Part shown: one piece after another, positions 54,479 through 63,599 of the stretch | Layout of the letters: every line of letters begins with the position of its first letter | How positions within the stretch are numbered: the stretch's first letter is position 1 | Assembly (NCBI RefSeq): GCF_036226405.1 | Contig: NZ_CP108464.1 | Span: 9,052,001-9,116,000, forward strand | Length of the DNA stretch: 64,000 bases | DNA from: Streptomyces sp. NBC_01260 | Lineage (GTDB): Bacteria; Actinomycetota; Actinomycetes; Streptomycetales; Streptomycetaceae | Direction of reading: 5' to 3' | Notes under the pieces: generated by a model | The model's input: the letters and a program-made list of their open reading frames with translations, nothing else | Database searches by the model: none | What the model was told of the DNA's origin: nothing | Program-made: the position numbers and the translations under genes

Positions 54479-55707
54479 GCCCCCTCCACCTCCGCCACCA
54501 AGTCGGCATCGGTCAGCACCCGGGCCCCGCTGCTCCGCACCACCCGGCGCAGCAGCGGCAGATACCCCCGCAGGTGCTCAGGCACCACGAAGCACAGCTC
54601 GCCGGGCCCCTCGGGATCCTCGCGCAACTTCTGGGCCAGCCCGTACGGATCGGCCCAGGTCTTGACGTCGACGCGCCACACCCTGGACCAGCCGGGACGA
54701 GTGACATGCAGGTCATACGCGTCGCCGAACGGCCACAGCCGCACCTCCGCGCCCAAAGCGACCAGCCGGTCGCGCAGCTCGACCTCCAGCAGGCCCGGGA
54801 GCGTCACCCACAGCCACAGGGCGTAGGGCAACGCCACATAGCCCTCCACGGGCAGCAGCTCCGGCACGGTGCGCAGTTCGCCGCACGGGGCCAGGCGCCA
54901 GCCCTCCATCGCAGTCGGCTCGGCCCGGTACCGGGCGCCCAGCAGGCTGTGGCGCTCGTCCTCACACTCGACATCCACCACGCCGTTGGGGCGGTAGACG
55001 GCCCGCATCGTCCAACTGCACATCGGACACGCTGCCCACAGGCCGCCGAACTGCCGCGTCGGGGAGATACCGGTGTACGCGCCCAGCTCGACCAACGCGG
55101 TGTTCCGGGACAAAACACGCCGTGTCAGGACGGGCGTGCGGACCATCGCCTCCCGGCCCCGGGTGTACGCCTCGAAGCCGGCGGCCCCCAGCGCGCGAAA
55201 GACGGCGTGCTGGACGGTCTCGCCGGAGATCCGTGACAGCCCGGTACTCACCGGCAGCATTCCCACCGCCCGCAGCAGGCTGTGCAGATGGCGGATGTCG
55301 GCACCGATCCCCGGGGCCTGGTGGCCGTGCTCAGAGGCCTCCACCGCGAGCCGGTGCAGCGCCGAGCTGGGCATGCCGTCGTCATCGAGCAGCCACAGCT
55401 TGCCGAGCACTGATCCCTGGGGCCGTCCCGGCAAAAGGTCGGCCACCCGGCTTCCGCAGAGCCAACGGGTGAACACCTCGTACGACGGTGCCTGCTCAAG
55501 GACCCCGAACGAGCGCACGTAGCGACCATGGCACTCCATCAGCAGCCGCATCCGCCCCTGTGCCTCGCCTTCGCTGCTACTCAAGGCCAACGCCGCGACC
55601 ACGCAGGCGTCGAGCGCTGCGCGCTGGCCCACGTCGAGTTCTTGAACGGCCGCTGCCGTCCCGGCCACCACCGACACCCCGGTCCTCCCCCACCGCATCG
55701 AGCCCAT
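54475..55707 (-). CDS. restriction endonuclease-like protein of the pPIWI-RE system
   Basis: 410 residues. N-terminal helical region; a possible zinc site (AACPMCSWTM and VECEDERHS); a C-terminal nuclease core DAYDLHVTRPGWSRVWRVDV-KTWADP, matching the D ... (D)xK part of a PD-(D/E)XK enzyme. It is the first gene of the coupled trio and the probable effector cutting DNA. The start at 55707 is the longest; ATG 55695 is also possible. Confidence 0.82.
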   Translation of the reverse strand: MGSMRWGRTGVSVVAGTAAAVQELDVGQRAALDACVVAALALSSSEGEAQGRMRLLMECHGRYVRSFGVLEQAPSYEVFTRWLCGSRVADLLPGRPQGSVLGKLWLLDDDGMPSSALHRLAVEASEHGHQAPGIGADIRHLHSLLRAVGMLPVSTGLSRISGETVQHAVFRALGAAGFEAYTRGREAMVRTPVLTRRVLSRNTALVELGAYTGISPTRQFGGLWAACPMCSWTMRAVYRPNGVVDVECEDERHSLLGARYRAEPTAMEGWRLAPCGELRTVPELLPVEGYVALPYALWLWVTLPGLLEVELRDRLVALGAEVRLWPFGDAYDLHVTRPGWSRVWRVDVKTWADPYGLAQKLREDPEGPGELCFVVPEHLRGYLPLLRRVVRSSGARVLTDADLVAEVEGA

Positions 55708-55772
55708 GCCACAACCTCAACCCCCCCGCCCTGGGGGAGGGCACGGGAGTTCGGGGATCTTCCCCTGATCCG

Positions 55773-56084
55773 GTGATCCCGGTCCGACGTGCGCTCTGCG
55801 GTGGTCTTCCGGACGAACTCGCGTCCGGCTGCCTCCGGACCGGGGCCAACAGCGTCGTGCCCCCAACAGCGACCCGCAGGCGCCGCGGAAGGAAGTTCAC
55901 CGACGAGCGCTGGCAGGAGACCATGCGGTCTTCGTGGCCGGGGGAGTGGGACCGGCTGTGCGGGCCGTGCGCGACGGAGGCCGCCGACCGCGCGAAGGCT
56001 GAGCGCGTCGCGCGCCGCCAGGCGCATGAGACCGAACGCGCGGCAAGGCCCCGCGGCCGGTTCGGCATCACGCGCCGTCGGTAG
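55773..56084 (+). CDS. hypothetical protein divergent from the pPIWI-RE operon
   Basis: 103 residues if started at GTG 55773. It contains RGRKFTDERWQETMRSSWPG, EWDRLCGPCATEAADR with a CxxC, and a basic tail. Codon use supports coding; the start is uncertain. No known domain. Confidence 0.45.
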   Translation: MIPVRRALCGGLPDELASGCLRTGANSVVPPTATRRRRGRKFTDERWQETMRSSWPGEWDRLCGPCATEAADRAKAERVARRQAHETERAARPRGRFGITRRR

Positions 56085-56893
56085 CCGGGGATCCCGGCGC
56101 CCTCGCACCCGAGGCCCGGGACCGCGCCCGACCGCACGAAGGATCACAGCGCCTCGCGCAACACCGCCCTGTGCAACAGAGTCCGCGTTGCGCCCCTGAC
56201 CTGCGAACACCGACCGATCCACGGCCACAACACCGGACCCCGGGCCTTCTGTGCGTCCCTCCGCGCCTTGGCTTCATCGCGCCTCCGCTGGGCCTTCTGA
56301 CAAGCGGGGAAGCCAGCCACGCCTTACGGCGCTACCTGGACGGATCTCCACCTCCTGCCTCTGCGCTTCACGCCGACGCGCGTCCTCCGCTCGCTGCTCC
56401 CGGCGTGAAGCGTCACCTTCCCCGGCCGCCCTGCTGGCACGCGCCGACCGCGGCCTGCCGAAAGCGTGGGCATCAGCGTCGCGGTTCCGTGTACGAATGG
56501 AACGTACGACTAGGCAGGGAGGGAAAACGGGTGGGTAAAGCATCGTCGGGGAAGCGCGCGACCAAGGCCGGGGGAACTCGGGATCACACAGTGCCTCAGA
56601 TGTCAGGGCGGTTGCAAGTTCCGGGGTCGTGCGGTTGGTCGGGTAGTGACCGGTTGGCGTGCATAGCAGAGCAGGCACGGTCTTCGTGATCATTGTGAAG
56701 TTCCCCCCACCGGCAGGAGCAGGCAGATTCTCCTGATGATTTCAAGTTGGCCCCTTGTCGCCACCTGACGAGCCGTAAGATCTGAGGTCCGTTGAGCTCG
56801 TCACGCGCGATCAAGCTGGGTGGCGGCTGGCGTGTGGCGTGACTCTCCTGGAGGGGTGCAGCGATGGACGGTGGGCTCGTGACATCCAGCGGC
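56085..56893. other. intergenic, relics only
   Basis: About 800 nt without a convincing gene. Near 56430-56470 the plus strand reads AALLARADRGLPKAW, like the 60-residue protein at 20212, then stops, suggesting a decayed copy. The last 100 nt before 56894 become less GC-rich and probably hold the promoter of the next gene. Confidence 0.4.
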
Positions 56894-58228
56894 ATGACGA
56901 GAAGATCATTCGTATGGTGGGGTACGTCTTCGGCTTGTGCCCTTGCTGGGATTTCTGGCTGCTCGGGCGACAGCGCGACAGACGGGAAAGATCGTGTCGC
57001 CCATCGCTGCCCGTCCTGGCCTGAGTTGACCCCGTCGCCCGGGGCGCCGGTGTGGCCTGTGCCTTTCTCGGGTGCTTTACGTACTTCGCTTTCTCTGTCT
57101 GGGCCCTGGTTGAGCGGGGCAGAGGGGGACCGCACAGTGTGGTTGAGGGAAGCGCGCAGCGGCCGCCTCAAATGGCGCAGCTCTGCAGGGAATGCAGGTG
57201 AGCCGGATAAATGGGGCGAGCCGTACTATCCGCAAGTGATTGCAGCCGGGGGGCAGGTCCTGGTTGGGGGTGGCGACGGGGACACGACCGGCGAGGTCGT
57301 AGCGCTATGCGCAGCCAACGGAAAGCGCATGTGGCGGCGAAAGTTACCTGGAAACCAGGTAGTGGAGATTGCTAAATCTGGCGCCTTTGTCGTAGCCGCC
57401 ACGCAGGACCACGTATTTGGATTGTCTGCGAAAACGGGCAGGATCCTCTGGCGAGTCAAGGTATTTCAAGCGGGTCAAATTATCGCGCACGGAAACATTC
57501 TTATTTTCACCCATAAAGGTGTGGAGCCGTTCGGGGCTATGGCGCTGGATCGTGAGACAGGGAAATTAATTTGGGCTGAAGAAATCCCAGACGCTAGCGA
57601 CTTGGGAATCAAAGTGGCCGGCAGTTTGGTTCATTTGGTTGGGATTCGCAATGTCGAAAGGCGCCAGGATGACGGAACTACTGTGTTCGTTACCGCGCCG
57701 GGGGAATTGCGTACGCTTTCCGTTGAAAATGATCGAGTTGAATGGACTCGAGCATTAATGTCTTCGGATGCCTCATTTCTCTCGGGGGGAGGACTCCTTC
57801 ACCTAGTGACGGATGAGAAATTAATTACCCTGCATAGCGACACGGGTAGGACAGTCTGGTCCATTCCGCTGCCGGAGCCGGTAACGCCGCTGCAAATGGT
57901 GCTTCACGATGACCTTCTCATTGTCCATTTTTCCGTTCGCGTCAACGGAGAATATTCTCTTCTTGCGCTTGATCCTGAAACGGGTAAGGAGCAGTGGCGA
58001 GTAGGGGGTGAACTGTCATCTGAAATGCTTCCAGGGCCTTCAGGGGTGATTTTGGTCAACACTCAAGGGCCAAAGGTTCGCGCCGTCGACACGGCAGGAG
58101 GCGAGGATATTTGGTCATCCCCCTTGAAAGGTGCGGTTCAGATCGTCACCAACGATCTGATTTATTGCCACAACGGAGAGGAGATCACAGTCTACGACGT
58201 TTCCACAGGTGACCTATTCTTTGGCTAA
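56894..58228 (+). CDS. PQQ-like β-propeller lipoprotein
   Basis: About 444 residues from ATG 56894 (MTRRSFVWWGTSSACALAGI, then SGC). The twin Arg and the cysteine after ISG suggest a Tat-exported lipoprotein; an upstream ATG (56864) would add 10 residues. The body is an eight-bladed PQQ/quinoprotein-type propeller with repeats such as AANGKRMWRRKLPG, AKTGRILWRVKVF, RETGKLIWAEEIP, DTGRTVWSIPLP and PETGKEQWRVGG. GC content is lower than the surroundings. Probably a surface sensor or scaffold. Confidence 0.82.
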   Translation: MTRRSFVWWGTSSACALAGISGCSGDSATDGKDRVAHRCPSWPELTPSPGAPVWPVPFSGALRTSLSLSGPWLSGAEGDRTVWLREARSGRLKWRSSAGNAGEPDKWGEPYYPQVIAAGGQVLVGGGDGDTTGEVVALCAANGKRMWRRKLPGNQVVEIAKSGAFVVAATQDHVFGLSAKTGRILWRVKVFQAGQIIAHGNILIFTHKGVEPFGAMALDRETGKLIWAEEIPDASDLGIKVAGSLVHLVGIRNVERRQDDGTTVFVTAPGELRTLSVENDRVEWTRALMSSDASFLSGGGLLHLVTDEKLITLHSDTGRTVWSIPLPEPVTPLQMVLHDDLLIVHFSVRVNGEYSLLALDPETGKEQWRVGGELSSEMLPGPSGVILVNTQGPKVRAVDTAGGEDIWSSPLKGAVQIVTNDLIYCHNGEEITVYDVSTGDLFFG

Positions 58229-58292
58229 GTTTCGCTTTGATATTCGATACGGTGAAGCTTTTGTGTCTATTTAGGATAACGGGAGGGATGCT

Positions 58293-59174
58293 TTGTCATC
58301 GCAGCAGCAGGGTGCCAATCCGCCTGTGCCGCCGCAGCAGGGTGCCAATCCGCCTGTGCCGCCGCAGCAGGGTGCGAATCCGCCTGTGCCGCCGCAGCAA
58401 GCAGACGGCTGGCGCACACCCGGCACACTGATCGCGTCTGTGGCGCTGGTTCTCAGCATCGTCGCACTGATTCCTGCGTGGGACTCGGCAATGAGCGGTG
58501 ACAGCCAAGCGGAGACAGGGAAGAAGGAAGCCGAGCGCAGGGGGCTTCTGGAAGTCACTGCTGTAAGCGCACGGTTTACTGACAAGTTGAAAGGGGTCGA
58601 GACATCGAGAGATTCAAAGAAGGAGGTCACAGGACTCAGCGGCTCAGAGATCAATATCGCCGTCCGTAATCGTGGAAGTGGCTCGGCGATCATTACGAAG
58701 GTAAGTGCGAATGTGGAAATCTCGGAGAACCTCAAAACCTGCGGAGGGACGGGTGGGGACCTGGGGACTTCGGCACACTACGCCATCGAAATCCCTCTTT
58801 CGCAGAAACCTCCATTCACTAAAGCTACCGAAGAAGATGTGGTCTTCGATGTGAAGTCCGGGGAGAACGACCGTTTTTCCCTGACCGTCGGCCCCGATTC
58901 GAAGGAGGCCGGCAAGTCGCCTTGGATGGGAGTCGTGACGATTCAGCTCCACGACGCGGATGGTACTGACCTCGGTATTGGCCCCCTAGCTATCCTCAGC
59001 CCTGGCGAGGATGAATATTTCTACCCCAGCGGCATGACCTGGAAAATCGCGCCTGAATCTTCAAGCTGCATGGGAAGTAACGCTCGCAGAGTGCGGGAAG
59101 TGATGCAAATTCCCGGTATTACGCCATCGAAGGAATTTGCTGCACTGCACCGTGCGCTTCGCTCTTACCGGTGA
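58293..59174 (+). CDS. membrane protein with PPQQGANPPV repeats
   Basis: 293 residues, TTG start at 58293 after GGGAGGG. The first 36 residues are three in-frame QQGANPPVPP repeats, then a membrane helix (LIASVALVLSIVALIPAW), a coiled linker and an extracytoplasmic β-rich domain (INIAVRNRGSGSAIITKVSA ... KSPWMGVVTIQLHDADG). Gln/Pro repeats before a single helix suggest a cytoplasmic docking tail. It is 64 nt downstream of the propeller lipoprotein and likely in its operon. Confidence 0.75.
   Translation: MSSQQQGANPPVPPQQGANPPVPPQQGANPPVPPQQADGWRTPGTLIASVALVLSIVALIPAWDSAMSGDSQAETGKKEAERRGLLEVTAVSARFTDKLKGVETSRDSKKEVTGLSGSEINIAVRNRGSGSAIITKVSANVEISENLKTCGGTGGDLGTSAHYAIEIPLSQKPPFTKATEEDVVFDVKSGENDRFSLTVGPDSKEAGKSPWMGVVTIQLHDADGTDLGIGPLAILSPGEDEYFYPSGMTWKIAPESSSCMGSNARRVREVMQIPGITPSKEFAALHRALRSYR
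58305..58394. repeat. three tandem 30-bp in-frame repeats
   Basis: CAGCAGGGTGCCAATCCGCC plus TGTGCCGCCG repeated three times (58305, 58335, 58365); the third has one change (GCGAAT). Encodes the QQGANPPVPP peptide. Copy number is likely variable between strains. Confidence 0.9.
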
Positions 59175-59238
59175 GAAGAAAACTACGGTTCAGTTTCAGG
59201 AGCAGGGCCTCGGCGTAGTTGGGCCTCGTCCTTCTTGA

Positions 59239-59330
59239 TCATGTGAGACCGAGCAGGGTGAGAGTGCGGGCCGGGCTGTCCGGCGGAGGCCGGCGGCGAT
59301 GTTGCAGACGCCGGTCAGGGCGGAGCAGGG
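59239..59330 (-). pseudogene. transposase C-terminal relic (ISAs1-like)
   Basis: Minus strand CSALTGVCNIAAGLRRTARP; with one base restored it ends LTLLGLT and stop, like the C-terminus of an ISAs1-type or related transposase. Only about 30 residues remain. Confidence 0.4.
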
Positions 59331-59451
59331 CTTGCGCAGTTCCGGGTTCGCCCAACTGGCGTGAGGTTGCGGCGAGTTGGGGTGGATGACAGAGCGGACA
59401 CGGAATCCGTGATCATTCAGGTGTCTAAGCCGAGTGATCAAGAGGGTTCCC

Positions 59452-60593
59452 GTGTCCGCTGTCTCATCTTCCCCGATCCCTGCCGTGTTGGCCAAGTTGG
59501 GTCCGCTCAACCCGGACGACGTGGCTGACCTGCGGTTCTTCCTGGAGGCGGTGCCCGATCCTCGCTCCCGGCGGGGCCGTTGGTACTCGTTGGCCTCGAT
59601 CCTGCTGGTCTGCGCGGCCGCCGCGGTCTCAGGAGCCCGGACCATCGACGAACTCGCCGAGTGGGGCGCCCTTGTGCCGACGCCGGGCTGCTCGCCGCGC
59701 TCGACGTGCGCCGTCACCTGCTGCACTGGCGGCATGCACCGTCCAGGTCCGCGATCGGGAGGGTCCTCGAGCGTCTCGACGCCGACGCACTCGATGCGGC
59801 CGTCGGAGCCTGGCTGGCTCACCGCCATACCGCCGCAGCCCCGGACAGACGACGGGTGATCGCCGTGGACGGCAAGGCACTGCGCGGCTCCGCCCGCCTG
59901 GATCAGCCCCGCCGGCACCTTCTGTCCGCCGTCACCCACGGCCGCCCGGTCACCCTCGCCCAGACCGAGGTTGGGTCCAAGACCAACGAGACACGGCACT
60001 TCCAGCCCCTGCTTGCACCGCTCGACCTGGAAGAAGACGTGGTCACCTTCGACGCGCTGCACTCGGTGAGGGCCAATGTCGCCTGGCTGGTGGAGACCAA
60101 GAAGGCGCACTACGTGGCCGTGATCAAGCCCAACCAGCCCACCGCCTGGGCCCAGCTGGACGGTCTGGACTGGCACGCGGTGGCCATCCAGCACACCGCC
60201 TCGAACAAGGGACACGGCCGTCGCGAGTCTCGCTCGGTCAAGACTCTCGCCATCGCCGACAACCTCGGCGGCATCGCCTTCCCCCACGCGAAGCTCGCCC
60301 TCCGCGTCCACCGCCGCCGCAAAGCAACCGGCAGGAAGGAGACCCGCGAGACCGTCTACGCGGTCACCAGCCTCGACGCCCACCAGGCGAAACCGGCCGA
60401 ACTCGCCTCCCACCTGGGCGGACACTGGACCGTGGAAGCCCAGCACCACATCCGCGACCGTACCTTCGCCGAAGACGCCTCCACCGTCCACGCCGGCAAC
60501 GCACCCCACGTCATGGCCACCCTCCGCAACCTCGCGATCGGAGCCCTCAAAGCCCTCGGCGCGACCAACATCGCTAAGAGGTCGCGCGGATAG
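59452..60593 (+). pseudogene. ISAs1 family transposase (single-base frameshift)
   Basis: N-terminal frame (GTG 59452; LRFFLEAVPDPRSRRGRWYS, LASILLVCAAAAVSGARTID, ELAEWGA) and, after restoring one C at 59669-59671, LLAALDVRRHLLHW, RRVIAVDGKALRGSARLD, KTNETRHFQPLL, VVTFDALHSVRANVAWLVET and GHWTVEAQHHIRDRTFAEDA to 60593. All DDE residues are present. About 380 residues when repaired; possibly intact if the indel is an error. Confidence 0.85.
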
Positions 60594-60677
60594 GCGTGGT
60601 TGAGGGCCCGGCAACAGAACAGGCACAGGTCCCGGTGATCATGGGATTACGACGCTCTGTGATCACGAGGGAGACCT

Positions 60678-61520
60678 GTGCCCGCGCTGCCACCATGGCT
60701 CACCGAGCCGCTCTGGGACCAATTCGTGGCACTGCTTTCCGAGCGTCCCGAGTTCCACCCGGGCCATCCACTCGGCTGCCACCGCCGACGCATCAGCGAC
60801 CGCATCATCTTCGACAAGCTCCTGCAACTGCTGCGCTTCGGCTGTTCCTACGAGGCGATCGCCGACACGACCTGCTCGGCCACCACGATCCGCAGCCGTC
60901 GCGACGAGTGGATACGACTCGGCGTCTTCGCCCAGCTCAAGCAGATCGCGCTGGACTCCTACGACCGGATCGTCGGCCTCGTCCTCGACCAGATCGCCGT
61001 GGACGGCTCCATCACCAAGGCTCCCGGAGGCGGCGAGGTGGCCGGTCGCTCACCGGTCGACCGCGGCAAACAGGGCCTGAAACGCTCGGGCATGACGGAC
61101 GGGTACGGCATTCCACTGGGTCGTGTCCTGGCCGGTGCCAACCGCCACGACTCCCCGCTGCTCGCCCCGACCCTGGACCGCCTGGACGACCTGGGGCCGT
61201 TACCCGACGACATCACCGTGCATCTGGACGCCGGCTACGACTCGGACAAGACCCGCACTCTGCTCAGCGAACGCGGCCTGCACGGCCGCATCGCACACAA
61301 GGGTGAGAAAGCGCCCATCCAGGCCAGTCGGCGTTGGCATGTCGAACGCACTCACGCCTGGCAGAACGCCTTCCACCGCCTCGCCCGCTGCTACGAGCGG
61401 CGCACCACCGTCATCGACGCATTCTTCGACCTCGCCGACACGATCATCACCGTGCGTAGTCTGATCCGACAGGCATGGACGACCCACCGCTGGCACGAAC
61501 GCACGAACCGCCGACCATGA
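60678..61520 (+). CDS. IS5 family transposase
   Basis: 280 residues, GTG 60678 with GAGGGAGA upstream. N-terminal HTH part (IIFDKLLQLLRFGCSYEAIA) and DDE core: IAVDGSITKAPGGGEVAGRS, VHLDAGYDSDKTRTLL, and the Glu in RRWHVERTHAWQNAFHRLAR. A single open frame, so probably functional. A 150-bp copy of its 3' end recurs at 63342-63498. Confidence 0.9.
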   Translation: MPALPPWLTEPLWDQFVALLSERPEFHPGHPLGCHRRRISDRIIFDKLLQLLRFGCSYEAIADTTCSATTIRSRRDEWIRLGVFAQLKQIALDSYDRIVGLVLDQIAVDGSITKAPGGGEVAGRSPVDRGKQGLKRSGMTDGYGIPLGRVLAGANRHDSPLLAPTLDRLDDLGPLPDDITVHLDAGYDSDKTRTLLSERGLHGRIAHKGEKAPIQASRRWHVERTHAWQNAFHRLARCYERRTTVIDAFFDLADTIITVRSLIRQAWTTHRWHERTNRRP

Positions 61521-61594
61521 TCGCACCGCTATCCGCACGGCTTCCTACAGAGGCCGCGAGTCCCTTGTCAGTGGACGGTGTTACGTTCTGTGAC

Positions 61595-63121
61595 ATGACC
61601 GATCACGCGCTACGGCTGCTGCGGCAGGACCGCCGCCTGGCCGAACTGGCCGCCTTCCCCTTCGACTTCGACCTGGACCGCGCCGCCCATGGCCATGTCG
61701 AGGAAGTCCGCCTCGCCTCGGGCGGGCCGTTGGAGACGGTAGCCGGGGACGATACCGGCGGTACGTACTTCGTGTGCGCGGACGGCTCGGTGCTCTACGC
61801 CGACTCGGAGGGCGCCGCGGGGATCATCGGCTCAAGTGTCGACGAGACCCTGGAGCTAGTGATCGGCCTGCCCGGCTGGCGCGGCTACACACATCTGTCG
61901 CCGGACGACAACGAGGAGAAAATCCTGGCGTGCATCGCGGAGACCGAGGACGAGATCCGCGAGTACTACGGAATCGATGAGGAGCGGGCCGAGCTCCGTG
62001 CGGCGCTGGGCTTCCCGAAACGCTCCCCGGTCGAGCTGGTCGGCAGACTGCGTGCCGCGCTGCTGCGCACCGAGCCGGACTTTGTACTGCTCAACGCGGA
62101 TGAGGGGTGCGCGTACGACCGGATAGGCCCGGCCGGTCCCCCGCTGTGGGAACCGGTGCTCGCGGTGGGCCGCGCCGATCTCGCCTGGTTGCGGGAGGGC
62201 GACCGCATGGCATGGCGTGAAGTCGCCGAGGACCCGGTGCGGCGCCGGATCACCCTGCGGGCCGCGCAGTTCGACCGAGCCGAGGACGATCTGGAGCTGC
62301 TGCGGCATCTGCTGCGGCACGAAACACGGTCATCGATGACGAACGAACTGCGGCTCGCGGCCGTGCTGGTGGGGCTGCGCGGGGACACCGGAGATCTGCC
62401 GCTGCTGCTTGAGGTCCGGGAGACGGACTTCGACACGGCGTGCGGCCTGGGCGGGATACCGGAACCGGGCGCAAGCGCGGACGAGTTGCAACAGTGGGCG
62501 CGGGCGCTCGACGAGTCGATGTTCGGGACGGACCCGTCGGACGAGCCGGTCTCCACATGGACCGACCTGGCGCGGGACCAGGGGATGACGGGCCTCGCTC
62601 GGGTGACGCTGATCCGCGAACTCGACAACATCTTCATGGACCAGAGCAGACTCCGCCGCCCCGAGGCGCCCCGCACCCTGGCCACGGCTCCGCTGAGTGG
62701 GCTCGCCCGGGACTTCGAGGAACTCGGCGACCTTACCCAGGCGCTGCGCGCCCAGCGCCTGTACGCCGCCCTTCAGGAGACGGCATGGGACCGGGCCTCG
62801 GCCCGGCACACCCTGGCCCGCCTCGAGCGGGAGGCGGGCCGCTTGCCGCAGGCGGCGGACAGCCTGGCCGCCGTGCGCGACGCCCTGGCCACCCCGGGCG
62901 ACGACTCACTGCGCCATTGGCAGCAGGTCAACCTCGGCCGTTACATCGCCGAGGAGCACTACCGGCTCACCCTCGCCCTGGCCGACGCTGGCCGCCCCGA
63001 GGAGACCTGTGCCCTCCTCACGGCCGCCGACGCCATACTCGGCGAGCTCTCGGAGAACGCCGCGAACGGCGTCCGCGAGCTCGCCGAGCGGACCGCTGCG
63101 AGAGTGCGGGAGGCCAACTGA
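61595..63121 (+). CDS. hypothetical protein, SUKH-like start and helical repeats
   Basis: 508 residues from ATG 61595 (MTDHALRLLRQDRRLAELAA). The part around VLYADSEGAAGIIGSSVDET-LELVIGLPGWRG resembles SUKH/SMI1-type proteins seen in immunity and conflict loci. The C-terminal 150 residues look like TPR-type helices (FEELGDLTQALRAQRLYAAL, YRLTLALADAGRPEETCALL). No catalytic motif. The longer frame upstream lies inside the IS5 transposase tail. Confidence 0.65.
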   Translation: MTDHALRLLRQDRRLAELAAFPFDFDLDRAAHGHVEEVRLASGGPLETVAGDDTGGTYFVCADGSVLYADSEGAAGIIGSSVDETLELVIGLPGWRGYTHLSPDDNEEKILACIAETEDEIREYYGIDEERAELRAALGFPKRSPVELVGRLRAALLRTEPDFVLLNADEGCAYDRIGPAGPPLWEPVLAVGRADLAWLREGDRMAWREVAEDPVRRRITLRAAQFDRAEDDLELLRHLLRHETRSSMTNELRLAAVLVGLRGDTGDLPLLLEVRETDFDTACGLGGIPEPGASADELQQWARALDESMFGTDPSDEPVSTWTDLARDQGMTGLARVTLIRELDNIFMDQSRLRRPEAPRTLATAPLSGLARDFEELGDLTQALRAQRLYAALQETAWDRASARHTLARLEREAGRLPQAADSLAAVRDALATPGDDSLRHWQQVNLGRYIAEEHYRLTLALADAGRPEETCALLTAADAILGELSENAANGVRELAERTAARVREAN

Positions 63122-63164
63122 GGACGGGCGCGGCGGACCAGGTAGTCGGCCTGTTCCGGCAGCA

Positions 63165-63340
63165 AGTCACGCCACCCTGCGGTGCGCCGCTGAGCGTGGG
63201 GTTCCACCGCCAGTCCTCTAAATACCCGGCCTTGATCATCTGCCGGATCAGCGGCAGAAATCGTCCATCGTGGATTCTATCCTCCAGAATTGCGAGCAAC
63301 ACCTCGTGATCCAGGCTCCCGAAGCAATCTCCTCGCCCAC
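63165..63340 (-). pseudogene. group II intron reverse transcriptase fragment
   Basis: Minus strand GDCFGSLDHEVLLAILEDRI-HDGRFLPLIRQMIKAGYLED, then WRWNPTLSGAPQGGVT. This is the RT finger/palm region before the YADD box of group II intron maturases. The rest of the intron is absent. Confidence 0.75.
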
Positions 63341-63341
63341 T

Positions 63342-63498
63342 CCTACTAGCGACGCGCCACCGTCATCGAGGCATTCTTCGACCTCGCGGACATGATCATC
63401 ACCGTGCGTAGTCTGATCCGGCGGGCATGGACGACTCACCGCTGGGACGAACGCCCGAACCACCGACTATGACCGCATCCCTATCCGCGCGGCCTCTA
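63342..63498 (+). pseudogene. IS5 3'-end relic
   Basis: RATVIEAFFDLADMIITVRS-LIRRAWTTHRWDERPN, about 85% similar to the end of the transposase at 60678-61520, continuing through the same downstream bases. The 5' part is missing. Confidence 0.8.
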
Positions 63499-63599
63499 AG
63501 ACCACTCGCGCCATCCGCGACCAACCCGAACGAGCCCTCCCAATCCTGGGCATCACCTACAAGCCCGACCTCAACGGAACTTGATCAAGCCCTGCTCAG

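Noticed and set aside
59196..60626. 476-codon minus-strand frame
   Set aside because: Antisense of the ISAs1 transposase; only a short real relic remains at 59239-59330.
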